Assembly: GCA_030429865.1 (NCBI GenBank)
Contig: JAUIFX010000012.1
Coordinates: 1-42,478, forward strand
Length of the DNA: 42,478 nucleotides
Reading direction: 5' to 3'
DNA from: Gammaproteobacteria bacterium
GTDB taxonomy: Bacteria > Pseudomonadota > Gammaproteobacteria > Ga0077536
Both the position numbers and the translations under genes were made by a program. Below the pieces are notes generated by a model. It searched no databases and was not told the origin of the DNA. It saw nothing but the letters and a program-made list of their open reading frames with translations. Positions 17,688 through 25,673 of this stretch are shown one piece after another. Every line of letters begins with the position of its first letter. Within the stretch, counting starts at the first letter, position 1.

Positions 17688-19004
17688 ATGGCTGGAATCT
17701 TCAAGGCGTACGACATCCGCGGTATCTACGGCGAGACCCTCACCGATGACGTGGCGAGCGCCATCGGGCGCGCCTTCGTCGATTTCCTCGGTTGCCGGAC
17801 CGTGGTCGTCGGCCGCGACATGCGGGCCCATTCGGAGGCGGTCTTCGCCGCCCTGGTGCGGGGGCTGACGGCGCAGGGTGCGGACGTGGTCGATATCGGG
17901 CTGGCCAGCACGCCGATGTGCTACTTCGCCAACGGCTCGCTCGGGGCCGACGGCAGCATCATGATCACCGCGTCGCACAATCCCGGGCAGTGGAACGGCT
18001 TCAAGATGTGCCGCGAGCAGGCCATCCCGATCAGCGGAGCGACCGGCATCGCGGACATCGAGCAGCGCGTCGCGCGCGGCGATTTCCCGACCCCCGCGCG
18101 CACCGGCAGCGTGACCGTGGCCGACGTCAGCGCGGCCTACCATGCCCATGTACGGCAGTACGCGGACCTGCGCCGCCCCCTGCGTATCGCCGTCGATTAC
18201 GCCAACGCGATGGGCATCATCGAGCACCGCGCGCTCGACGGGTTGTTCGCCATCGAGCCGCTGTTCGGCGATCTCGACGGCAGCTTTCCCAACCACGAAG
18301 CGAACCCGCTCGACCTGGAAACGCTCGAACCGCTGCAGGCCCTGGTACGCGGCGGCGGCTTCGATTTCGGCATCGCCTACGATGGCGACGCCGACCGCGT
18401 CGGTTTCGTCGACGAACGCGGCGAGGTCGTGCCGATGGACATCATCACGGCGCTGATCGCGCAGATGTTGCTGCGCGCACAGGGCGGCCGGGTGTTCTAT
18501 GACCTGCGCAGCTCCAAGGCGGTACGCGAGGTGATCCGCGAGCAGGGCGGTGAGCCGCTGATGTCACGCGTCGGGCACGCTTTCATCAAGCAGCAGATGC
18601 GCGAGGCCGATGCCCTGTTCGCCGGCGAGTTGTCGGGGCACTACTACTTCCGCGAGAACTACTTCACCGAGAGTTCCGCGCTGGCGGTGCTCTACGTCGC
18701 CAACCTCGTCAGCGCCGCGCAGGTGCCGCTGTCCGAGTTGGTGAAGCCCATCCAGCGCTACGTCGGCAGCGGCGAGATCAATTCGACCGTGGCCGATCCG
18801 GCGGCCGTCTTCGCGGCGCTCAAGCAAACCTTCGCCGATGGCCGCATGACCGAACTCGACGGCCTCAGCATCGAGTACGACGACTGGTGGTTCAACGTGC
18901 GCTCGTCGAACACCGAACCGCTGGTGCGGCTCAACCTCGAGGCCGACGACGCGGCGACGATGGCGGCGCGGCGTGACCAGGTGCTCGCGATCATCCGTGC
19001 TTGA
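17688..19004 (+). CDS. Phosphomannomutase/phosphoglucomutase
   Basis: MAGIFKAYDIRGIYGETLTDDVASAIGRAF; catalytic TASHNPGQWNGFK; FGIAYDGDADRVGFVDERG; RSSNTEPLVRLNLEA. Confidence 0.93.
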   Translation: MAGIFKAYDIRGIYGETLTDDVASAIGRAFVDFLGCRTVVVGRDMRAHSEAVFAALVRGLTAQGADVVDIGLASTPMCYFANGSLGADGSIMITASHNPGQWNGFKMCREQAIPISGATGIADIEQRVARGDFPTPARTGSVTVADVSAAYHAHVRQYADLRRPLRIAVDYANAMGIIEHRALDGLFAIEPLFGDLDGSFPNHEANPLDLETLEPLQALVRGGGFDFGIAYDGDADRVGFVDERGEVVPMDIITALIAQMLLRAQGGRVFYDLRSSKAVREVIREQGGEPLMSRVGHAFIKQQMREADALFAGELSGHYYFRENYFTESSALAVLYVANLVSAAQVPLSELVKPIQRYVGSGEINSTVADPAAVFAALKQTFADGRMTELDGLSIEYDDWWFNVRSSNTEPLVRLNLEADDAATMAARRDQVLAIIRA

Positions 19005-19061
19005 AAACGCGGCGCGTACCCGGCGGCCAGCTGCCGCCGGGCCGCTGCCCGTCTCAGCGCC

Positions 19062-20303
19062 TTACGCCGCGCGGTATTCCTCCAGGGGAGGCTCGCCCAG
19101 CGCCGCGCGGTAGTTGTTGTGAAAATGGTGCAGCGCCGGCTCGTTGCGGCCGAACAGGAAGTAATCGAGCTTGCCGGCCGCGGCCGTGACCTGCGCCTTC
19201 TCCGACATCACGTAGTCCTCGTGCTCGACGGTGCTGACCAGCAGCTCGACGGTCGCCGAGACGTCGAATTCCATCCGCGCCGAGGTGTCCGCGCTGTACA
19301 CGTTGTCGGCTTTCACCGCGGTGCTGCGCTCCGCCTCGCCGAGCTGCTCGCGGATGTGCGGCATGGCGAAATGCGAGATGCGGCTGACCGAGTGGGCGAC
19401 GTCGTTACGATCGGGGTAGATGCGCACCAGTACCACCATGCCGCCGACGAACACGAGCTGCACGTTCGGGAACAGGTAGTAGGCGGCGATCGAGGCGAAG
19501 GAGAAATTCCACTCCGACTCCGGCTGCTCGCGCATGACGTCGAGGTAGCGGCTCGCGGTGCAGATGCGGTGGTTGCGGCCGTACTCGCGGTAGGTTGCGT
19601 AGTCGCTGTGGGCGAGGTTCGACAGCGTCTGGCTGTGCAGGGTGCTGAAATGATAGTTCTCGCCGAAGGTGTCGTTGGCGAGCTTCCAGTTGAGCGCCTT
19701 GTCGATGCTCGATTCACCCTGGAACGCGCACTTGTCGAACTCCCAGTTGGCCAATGCCTCGGCCAGCTCCGCGCCGAGCAGGGCGTCGATGTCGACCACG
19801 CCGTCGAGCTGCGGGTGCACGACGAGGAAGCCGTACTTCTCCTGCGAGGGCAGCTCGATGAGGCTGTGACAGGCCTTGTCCACCTCGCCGAACATCTCGC
19901 CGTGGCGGATGCCCATCAGGCGGCCGTCGGGTGCATAGGTCCAGGCATGGAAGGGGCAGGTGAAGCGGTGCTGTTCGCCGCGGGATTGCTCGGTCAGCTG
20001 CGCGCAGCGATGCCGGCAGGCATTGATGAAGGCGTGAAACTTGCCGTTCTTGTCGCGCGTGGCGAGGATCGGCATACCGAGATCGTTGTTCGTGAGATAG
20101 CTGCCGGGGCCGGGCAGTTCCGGCGACAGACCGATGACCTGCGGGTGCTGCGCGAAAAACGTCTGCCACTCGCGTTCGGCCAGGGCCTCGTCGGTGTACG
20201 AGGAGGTCGGATTGATGACGACCTTGCCCGCGTCGCAGGTGGTCTTGGTGTCAATCTGGTGGATCAGCTCTTTCAGGACGTTGATCTGCTCGGCATGTTT
20301 CAT
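19062..20303 (-). CDS. Aromatic ring-hydroxylating dioxygenase alpha-subunit-like protein (Rieske 2Fe-2S)
   Basis: Start MKHAEQINVLKELIHQ at 20303. Rieske CRHRCAQL...CPFHAWTYAPDG; mononuclear iron-site-like NDTFGENYHFSTLH. Confidence 0.9.
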   Translation of the reverse strand: MKHAEQINVLKELIHQIDTKTTCDAGKVVINPTSSYTDEALAEREWQTFFAQHPQVIGLSPELPGPGSYLTNNDLGMPILATRDKNGKFHAFINACRHRCAQLTEQSRGEQHRFTCPFHAWTYAPDGRLMGIRHGEMFGEVDKACHSLIELPSQEKYGFLVVHPQLDGVVDIDALLGAELAEALANWEFDKCAFQGESSIDKALNWKLANDTFGENYHFSTLHSQTLSNLAHSDYATYREYGRNHRICTASRYLDVMREQPESEWNFSFASIAAYYLFPNVQLVFVGGMVVLVRIYPDRNDVAHSVSRISHFAMPHIREQLGEAERSTAVKADNVYSADTSARMEFDVSATVELLVSTVEHEDYVMSEKAQVTAAAGKLDYFLFGRNEPALHHFHNNYRAALGEPPLEEYRAA

Positions 20304-21016
20304 GGTGTCTCCCCTCGATGGTTTCGCCGGGTCTCGTCGCTGGCCCCGTCTCCGGCGGTGGACGGGGCGAGTGTCGCTATGCGGCGCAACAGTTGCACCT
20401 GGAAGGTCTCCACGGCATCCGCGCTCAGCGTGATGTAGAGATCCGAGAGCGCGATGCGGCGGAATTCGTCGAGCCCGTAGTGACCGAAGGCCCAGCCGCG
20501 GCAGTTCATGCGGAAATTGCGCGTGACGAGGCCGGACATCAGCGTGGCGGGAATGCGTCCGCGCAGCAGGTGCGCGGCGCGGCAGGCCTCGATGCCGCTC
20601 GTCATGAGGCGGCCGACCCAGGCATAGATGCGGGCGACCTCGTCGTGGTGCTGGCCGCCCTGGTCGAGCCACTCCACGGCGAGGAAGGCGGCGCGGTAGA
20701 AGTCCTCGTTCTCGGCGAACAGCGCGATGGATTCGACCACCACCGCGGCCGCGAGCGTCAGCGGGTCGGCGTCGTCACCCGGCGTGGTGCGCGCCTCGAT
20801 TTCGTTCAGGACATCGGCGCCGAGCGCCAGGAGGACGTCTTCCTTGCGCCCGATCAGGTTGTAGATCGTCGGTACGGTGACATCCGCGAGGCGCGCAAGT
20901 TCGCGCAGGTTCAGGGCTTCGAAGCCGCCGCTCGCGAGCAGGAAGCGCGCCTCGGCGAGCAGGCGTTGGCGGCGCTTGTTCATGTTGCGCGTGCGCAGGG
21001 TGGCGGCAGCGTTCAT
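20300..21016 (-). CDS. TetR/AcrR-family transcriptional regulator
   Basis: MNKRRQRLLAEARFLLASGGFEALNLRELARLADVTVPTIYNLIGRKEDVLLALG is a TetR N-terminal HTH. Stop overlaps the next start (ATGA at 20300-20303). Confidence 0.9.
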   Translation of the reverse strand: MNAAATLRTRNMNKRRQRLLAEARFLLASGGFEALNLRELARLADVTVPTIYNLIGRKEDVLLALGADVLNEIEARTTPGDDADPLTLAAAVVVESIALFAENEDFYRAAFLAVEWLDQGGQHHDEVARIYAWVGRLMTSGIEACRAAHLLRGRIPATLMSGLVTRNFRMNCRGWAFGHYGLDEFRRIALSDLYITLSADAVETFQVQLLRRIATLAPSTAGDGASDETRRNHRGETP

Positions 21017-21032
21017 GCGCGAAGTTTTTCAC

Positions 21033-21052
21033 GTTGTTAAAATTTTATCAAC
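21033..21052. promoter_or_regulatory. Putative TetR operator
   Basis: 20-bp near-palindrome GTTGtTAAAATTTTAtCAAC with one mismatched pair, 16 bp upstream of the TetR ATG. Confidence 0.6.
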
Positions 21053-21118
21053 GATCAAATTCTCGCTCGCCCACCAGGCGGCCCGGAACGCTGCCCGGGC
21101 GCCGCGGAAATGGCTTGA

Positions 21119-21886
21119 TCAGGCCATGGGCGAACGCGCCGACTTTCCGCGCCGGCGCAACAGCCACGGTAGCGCGCCGGCCACGGCGCCGAGGGTAGCT
21201 GGCAGGGGAATCGGTGTCGGTGACGGTGCGACGAAGTCCGTGGTCCGGATCGCGATGTTGTCGATGAAGGCGGTAGCGGCCGGATCGAACGGAACGTCGC
21301 CCGACGCTGCACCGATCGCCAAGCGGACGCTGCCTATGGCCGACCCGCCGAACACATCGTCGTAGACGAGCGCGTCATCGATGCTCACGGTCCAGCGGTC
21401 AGCGGCGATGTCCAGCAGCATGTCGACGTGACGTGCAGCGCCGTCCGCGTAGTTCCCCACCGTGTTCGAGGCTCCGGGACCGGGATTGAAGACTTCGATA
21501 TCACCGCTCGAGCGAAACACGAGATTGCGCACGCCCGGGGTATCGACGAGCACCGTGAACTGGCTGGTCGAGCCCAGGAGCTGATGTGTTTCGATGTCGA
21601 AACTGAGCGAGACCTGGCGCGGGATCAAGCCTTCGTCGACGAGGTCGTAGCGGATGGCGTCGTAGCCGAAAACCGGAACGTTGCCCGCGCTGTTGAAGAT
21701 GAGGACCGATCCGTCGAGGACGCCGGCATCGCCGATCTCGACGGATCCCCCGGCCGCGGAGAAGTCGACCCCGTCACCGGCCTCGAAGGTATCGGCGATG
21801 TGCTCCGCCTTGACGGCGTGAGTCGTGGTCGGCGCGCTCGCCAGGGAGGCAATGGCCAGGATTGGAAGAATCCGCAAAGCGTTCAT
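21119..21886 (-). CDS. Exported hypothetical protein with VPLPA-CTERM/PEP-CTERM-like sorting signal
   Basis: Signal peptide MNALRILPILAIASLASAPTTTHA; C-terminus PTPIPLPATLGAVAGALPWLLRRRGKSARSPMA (PLPA, hydrophobic stretch, Arg-rich tail). Confidence 0.75.
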   Translation of the reverse strand: MNALRILPILAIASLASAPTTTHAVKAEHIADTFEAGDGVDFSAAGGSVEIGDAGVLDGSVLIFNSAGNVPVFGYDAIRYDLVDEGLIPRQVSLSFDIETHQLLGSTSQFTVLVDTPGVRNLVFRSSGDIEVFNPGPGASNTVGNYADGAARHVDMLLDIAADRWTVSIDDALVYDDVFGGSAIGSVRLAIGAASGDVPFDPAATAFIDNIAIRTTDFVAPSPTPIPLPATLGAVAGALPWLLRRRGKSARSPMA

Positions 21887-22060
21887 GACGATCGGTCCTT
21901 GTCGGGGAGTGGTCAGGCAATCGTAGCGCTCGAATGTGACCGGGATCCGCGAAGTAGGACCGGTCTGGCCGGACGCAGGCCGGGTGGCGGTCTCTCGTCC
22001 GCTTCATCGTCGTGCCGGTTCACTGTTCGTCGCTCGCCGCGCAGCACCACGGGGACGGCG

Positions 22061-22957
22061 CTAACACAGGGACGCCCTGAATGCCTGCGGTGACAAGCCG
22101 GTCCGGGCGCGAAAGAAGCGGGTGAAGTTTGCCGGCTCGGAGAACCCCAACGCGTATGCAACGTTCTTGACCGACATCTCGCGCCGCGTCAGCAGACGCT
22201 TGCTCTCGAGCACCAGGCGCGCCGTGATGAGCTGGCGCGCAGTCTGCCCGCATGCGGCGAGGAGATGCCGGTCCAGCGTACGCAGCGAAACGCGCAGGGC
22301 CCCGGCATAGGCGGTTGCCCGGTGGCTCGCCACGTAGCGTTCTTCCAGCAAGTCCAGAAATCGTGCGACCAAGGGATCGCTTGCTGCGTGACCAACGACC
22401 GCGGCAGCGGTCTCGGGCAAATCGGCTGCCGCGAAGACGACGAGCGCGAACGCCGACGCGGCGCTCTCGTCGGCGAAACGCGACGAGCGCGGGGCGCGCG
22501 TCTGCGCGGCGAGCGTGTCGAGGGCGGCGCGCACCTGTTGCAAGGAGGGCTCTGCGAGGTGCAGGCGTAAGCCGGCACGCAAGAGCATGTCGCTCGCTCG
22601 TGCCAGGCCACGGATGTCGAGCTTGGAGTGCTCGAGAAAGGCATCCGTGAACAGCACGAGGTAGCCCGCGATCGCGCGTGCCCGATCAAAAGCCTGGACG
22701 CGGCCGGCGGGGATGATGAGCAGGTCACCGGTCTCCGCTCGGTGCGGCTCGAAATCGACGTGGTGCAGCGACGCGCCGGCCTCGACCAGCAGCAGGGTGT
22801 GAAAATCGGTCCGCGTCGGCGTTGTCGTCCGGCGCCTGAACGGAGGGCGCAGCAGGTCTTCCAGACGCAGGACCTCCACCTCGAGCGGCAACCCGTCCCT
22901 GCGTGCGAACCCGGCCCGCTCGAGCGCGGTATGCGCAAGATCTTCGTCTGCGGTCAT
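22061..22957 (-). CDS. AraC-family transcriptional regulator
   Basis: C-terminal LESKRLLTRREMSVKNVAYALGFSEPANFTRFFRARTGLSPQAFRASLC is an AraC HTH signature; N-terminal cupin-like GDLLIIPAGRVQAFD. Confidence 0.9.
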   Translation of the reverse strand: MTADEDLAHTALERAGFARRDGLPLEVEVLRLEDLLRPPFRRRTTTPTRTDFHTLLLVEAGASLHHVDFEPHRAETGDLLIIPAGRVQAFDRARAIAGYLVLFTDAFLEHSKLDIRGLARASDMLLRAGLRLHLAEPSLQQVRAALDTLAAQTRAPRSSRFADESAASAFALVVFAAADLPETAAAVVGHAASDPLVARFLDLLEERYVASHRATAYAGALRVSLRTLDRHLLAACGQTARQLITARLVLESKRLLTRREMSVKNVAYALGFSEPANFTRFFRARTGLSPQAFRASLC

Positions 22958-23126
22958 GACGCCTGATGATAGTCAACTGCGCTCGATCCGTTCGCCATCG
23001 CCCGGTTTCTGACCCGAAATGACAACATCTTGGCGGGTTCCGACATGGCTTCCGAGTGCTCGTGGCGTCTACCGTGGCAACGCGGCCCCGCCCTGGTTGC
23101 CGAGTTGCCCACAGGAGGAGAACAAC

Positions 23127-23510
23127 ATGTCGACGACGAACCCGGACGCCACCGAACTCATGGCGCTGGAACGCGAAACCTATCGCCGCTACGAGGCCGG
23201 CGACATCGACGGCCTCGCGGACATGCTGGCCGAGAATGCCCAAGTCTGCCCGCCAGGTATGGACGCCATTTTCGGCCGGGAGAACCAGCGCGCCCTGTTC
23301 AAACAGATCGCAGCGACGCCGGGGGTCGAACTCTGGTGGGAGCCGCGCGAAGCGCACGTCGGTGCGGCGGGCGACATGGGCTACGTCTATGGCTCGGTCA
23401 ACTGGAAGATGCCCGGCGAAGACCTCGTGCAGGGCAAGTACATCTCCATCTGGACCAAGGTCGATGGCCGATGGATGAACGCCGTGGAGATCCGCAATGC
23501 CAACGGCTAG
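23127..23510 (+). CDS. NTF2/SnoaL-like small protein
   Basis: MSTTNPDATELMALERETYRRYEAGDIDGLADMLAENAQVCPPG...YVYGSVNWKMPGEDLVQGKYISIWTKVDGRWMNAVEIRNANG. Strong RBS aggaggag just upstream. Confidence 0.75.
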   Translation: MSTTNPDATELMALERETYRRYEAGDIDGLADMLAENAQVCPPGMDAIFGRENQRALFKQIAATPGVELWWEPREAHVGAAGDMGYVYGSVNWKMPGEDLVQGKYISIWTKVDGRWMNAVEIRNANG

Positions 23511-23779
23511 GCGGGTCCGCTCCGCTTAAGCCGCGCCGAGATTCGGCTGGTGCTGAGGCACGGCACGCAGGTGCCAGGTCCTGCCGCGCGGCACTTGGCT
23601 CCCGGGTGGCGGGTCCTGCCGCCTGCACCCTGTTGTCACGTCCCTCTGCGAGCGGCTCTGACGACGGCTTCATCTGGACGGGAACAATCCGGCAACGAGT
23701 CCGCTGGTGCTCTCCGTGGACCGCTTATCGGGGTGGGGAGCCCGGTGAGAAGTGCCCTGAAGCACGTGTTCGGGGGAGC

Positions 23780-23890
23780 AGGATTGACTCGCAAACGCTT
23801 GCTGCGTTTGCTCGCCCCTTCGGGGCGCCGTCGCTGCGCGCCGGCGTCCAGGTTCGCTGGCGCGAACTTGTCGAACGGTAGGTTCTCATC
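23780..23890. repeat. Copy 1 of 111-bp direct repeat (hairpin-rich)
   Basis: aggattgactcgcaaacgcttgctgcgtttgctcgccccttcggggcg...gcgcgaacttgtcgaacggtaggttctcatc. Differs from 23964-24074 at one position (ccaggttcg vs ccaagttcg). Confidence 0.95.
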
Positions 23891-23951
23891 GGGCGCGGTT
23901 CATTCGCCACGTGGGGAGTACGGGCCTGGTGGCAGGCACTGTCATGGATGC

Positions 23952-23969
23952 GGTTGGGGGACTAGGATT
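23952..23969 (-). repeat. Partial duplicate of the tRNA-Gln 3' end
   Basis: ggttgggggactaggatt matches 24130-24147 (ggctgggggactaggatt) at 17/18 positions, 178 bp away and in the same orientation. A degenerate copy (gttcgggggagcaggatt) lies at about 23769-23786. Confidence 0.85.
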
Positions 23970-24074
23970 GACTCGCAAACGCTTGCTGCGTTTGCTCGCC
24001 CCTTCGGGGCGCCGTCGCTGCGCGCCGGCGTCCAAGTTCGCTGGCGCGAACTTGTCGAACGGTAGGTTCTCATC
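23964..24074. repeat. Copy 2 of 111-bp direct repeat (hairpin-rich)
   Basis: Same 111-bp sequence as copy 1, 184 bp downstream on the + strand, with one mismatch. Internal stems GCAAACGC/GCGTTTGC, GCCCC/GGGGC and CAAGTTCGC-tggc-GCGAACTTG. Confidence 0.95.
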
Positions 24075-24081
24075 AGGGCCG

Positions 24082-24140
24082 GTCCCCCAGCCAAACAAAA
24101 ACGGGCCCGCAAGGGGCCCGTTCATGTTTGGCTGGGGGAC
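24082..24140. repeat. Perfect 16-bp inverted repeat including the tRNA-Gln 3' end
   Basis: gtcccccagccaaaca (24082-24097) and its exact reverse complement tgtttggctgggggac (24125-24140), enclosing a terminator hairpin. Confidence 0.9.
24096..24122 (-). terminator. Rho-independent terminator downstream of tRNA-Gln
   Basis: Minus-strand read: AACGGGCCCCTTGCGGGCCCGTTTTTGT; 8-bp GC-rich stem followed by T5. Confidence 0.8.
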
Positions 24141-24202
24141 TAGGATTCGAACCTAGACTGGCGGAGTCAGAGTCCGCTGTCCTACCATTAGACGATCCCC
24201 CA
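24129..24202 (-). tRNA. tRNA-Gln (anticodon CTG), CCA encoded
   Basis: Minus strand TGGGGGATCGTCTAATGGTAGGACAGCGGACTCTGACTCCGCCAGTCTAGGTTCGAATCCTAGTCCCCCAGCCA. Full cloverleaf pairing; anticodon loop CTCTGAC; GGTTCGAATC T-loop. Confidence 0.96.
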
Positions 24203-24253
24203 AATGTTCGCTATAGGCTATAAGTTACCGGCGTCGAGTTCAATTGTGTTCGG

Positions 24254-24625
24254 TCAATTCGTCGGTTCGCGGTCGTAGCCGTTGTACTCGCAGCGCTCGA
24301 TCAGGGCCTGTAACTGTTTCGCGATGTGCAGCGCCTCGGCGATCAGCCGGTGGGCGGTGGCCGTTTCCAGCAGGCCGATGTCGGCGGCGATGTAGAGTTG
24401 TGTGCGCATTTCGGCGCAGGCCCCGCGCGCGCTGCGCAGATGCTGTGCGAACTGCGGCCGCGAGCGGCGTTCGTAGCCATCGGCGATGCGTGTCGGCACG
24501 GCCAGCGAGGCGCGCGTGACGTGGTCGCGGAAGGCCGCATCCGTGCAGGCTGCGAGCGCCTCGTAGGTATCGACCGCAAGCCGGCAGGCCCGGTTCCACA
24601 CCGCGAGGCCTTGCAAAGCGTCCAT
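24254..24625 (-). CDS. Four-helix-bundle protein (S23/23S rRNA intervening-sequence-protein-like)
   Basis: MDALQGLAVWNRACRLAVDTYEALAACTDAAFRDHVTRASLAVPTRIADGYERRSRPQFAQHLRSARGACAEMRTQLYIAADIGLL follows the family pattern (L.VW..A..L....Y...., R.a...P.NIAEG..R, A.GS..E..tql..a..lg). Confidence 0.8.
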   Translation of the reverse strand: MDALQGLAVWNRACRLAVDTYEALAACTDAAFRDHVTRASLAVPTRIADGYERRSRPQFAQHLRSARGACAEMRTQLYIAADIGLLETATAHRLIAEALHIAKQLQALIERCEYNGYDREPTN

Positions 24626-24722
24626 GGCAACCTCCTTGTCGCCAGTAGCGCCGCGGTGTCTGCCCTGACACCGCTGGTTGTTCGGGAAACGCCGGGCCGT
24701 CGGAGACGGCCCGGCTGCGCGA

Positions 24723-25115
24723 TCAGCGCTTGGAGTACTGCGGACGCTTGCGCGCCTTGTGCAGGCCCACCTTCTTGCGCTCGACTTCGCGTGCGTCGCG
24801 CGTGACGAAACCGGCCTGGCGCAGCGTGCTGCGCAGGGTCTCGTCGTACTCGATCAGCGCGCGGGTGATGCCGTGGCGGATGGCGCCGGCCTGCCCGGTG
24901 GTGCCGCCGCCTTCGACCGTGACCTTGATGTCGAAGTCGCTGGCCATGTTGACGCTCTCGAGCGGCTGGCGCACGACCATGCGGCCGGTCTCGCGGCCGA
25001 AGTACTCGTCGAGCGGGCGGCCGTTGACGATGATGTTGCCGTTGCCGCGCGTGAGGAACACGCGAGCCGAGGAAGTCTTGCGGCGCCCGGTGCTGTAATG
25101 GGTTTCTGCTGCCAT
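24723..25115 (-). CDS. rpsI: 30S ribosomal protein S9
   Basis: [37 protein letters not shown]...[27 protein letters not shown]...[24 protein letters not shown]. Confidence 0.98.
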   Translation of the reverse strand: MAAETHYSTGRRKTSSARVFLTRGNGNIIVNGRPLDEYFGRETGRMVVRQPLESVNMASDFDIKVTVEGGGTTGQAGAIRHGITRALIEYDETLRSTLRQAGFVTRDAREVERKKVGLHKARKRPQYSKR

Positions 25116-25119
25116 GGTC

Positions 25120-25548
25120 TCAGAGCTCCAGGGGGATCGGTTGCTGGGCGGTGTGCTTGTGCTCTTCGCCAGCGTAGATCTTCAGCTTGCGGAACATCTG
25201 GCGACCCAGCGGTCCCTTGGGCAGCATGCCCTTGACGGCGCGCTCGATGATGGTCTCGGGCGACTTGTCGCGCAGCTTCGCGAAGTTGATTTCCTTGATG
25301 CCGCCCGGGTAACCCGAGTGACGGTAGTACATCTTGTCTTCGGTCTTGTTGCCGGTGACGCGGACGCGGGCCGCGTTGACGACGACGATGTAGTCGCCGG
25401 TGTCCATGTGCGGCGTATACTCAGGCTTGTGCTTGCCGCGCAGGCGCCGGGCGATCTCGCTGGCGAGCCTGCCGAGCACCTGGTCGGACGCATCGACAAC
25501 GTACCAGTCACGTTTGATCGTGGCTGGCGTCGCGGTGTAAGTTTTCAT
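25120..25548 (-). CDS. rplM: 50S ribosomal protein L13
   Basis: [59 protein letters not shown]...[34 protein letters not shown]. Start at 25548. Confidence 0.98.
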   Translation of the reverse strand: MKTYTATPATIKRDWYVVDASDQVLGRLASEIARRLRGKHKPEYTPHMDTGDYIVVVNAARVRVTGNKTEDKMYYRHSGYPGGIKEINFAKLRDKSPETIIERAVKGMLPKGPLGRQMFRKLKIYAGEEHKHTAQQPIPLEL

Positions 25549-25673
25549 CACAGGTGGGACTGGCTGGGAAAAAAGAGGCGCAATGGTACGGACAGCCCAC
25601 AGGGGTGTCAACGTGAAAACCGCGGTTCCGGCCGACTTTTCGCCGCTTCCCGGCGCCGCTCCCGCCTGAGCCG

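Noticed and set aside
23760-24075. Possible CRISPR array (two near-identical direct repeats)
   Set aside because: Only two copies, 111 bp long with a 73-bp intervening segment, and no cas genes; does not fit CRISPR geometry.
23030-24156. Plus-strand ORFs ending in ...RIDSQTLAAFARPFGAPSLRAGVQVRWRELVER or ...MFGWGTRIRT
   Set aside because: These peptides are translations of the 111-bp repeats and of the tRNA-Gln 3' end; best treated as spurious ORFs. The true CDS here is 23127-23510.
23760-24202. Integrative element bounded by att sites at tRNA-Gln
   Set aside because: No integrase or cargo; less than 200 bp between tRNA 3'-end copies. Kept only as an alternative origin for the repeats.
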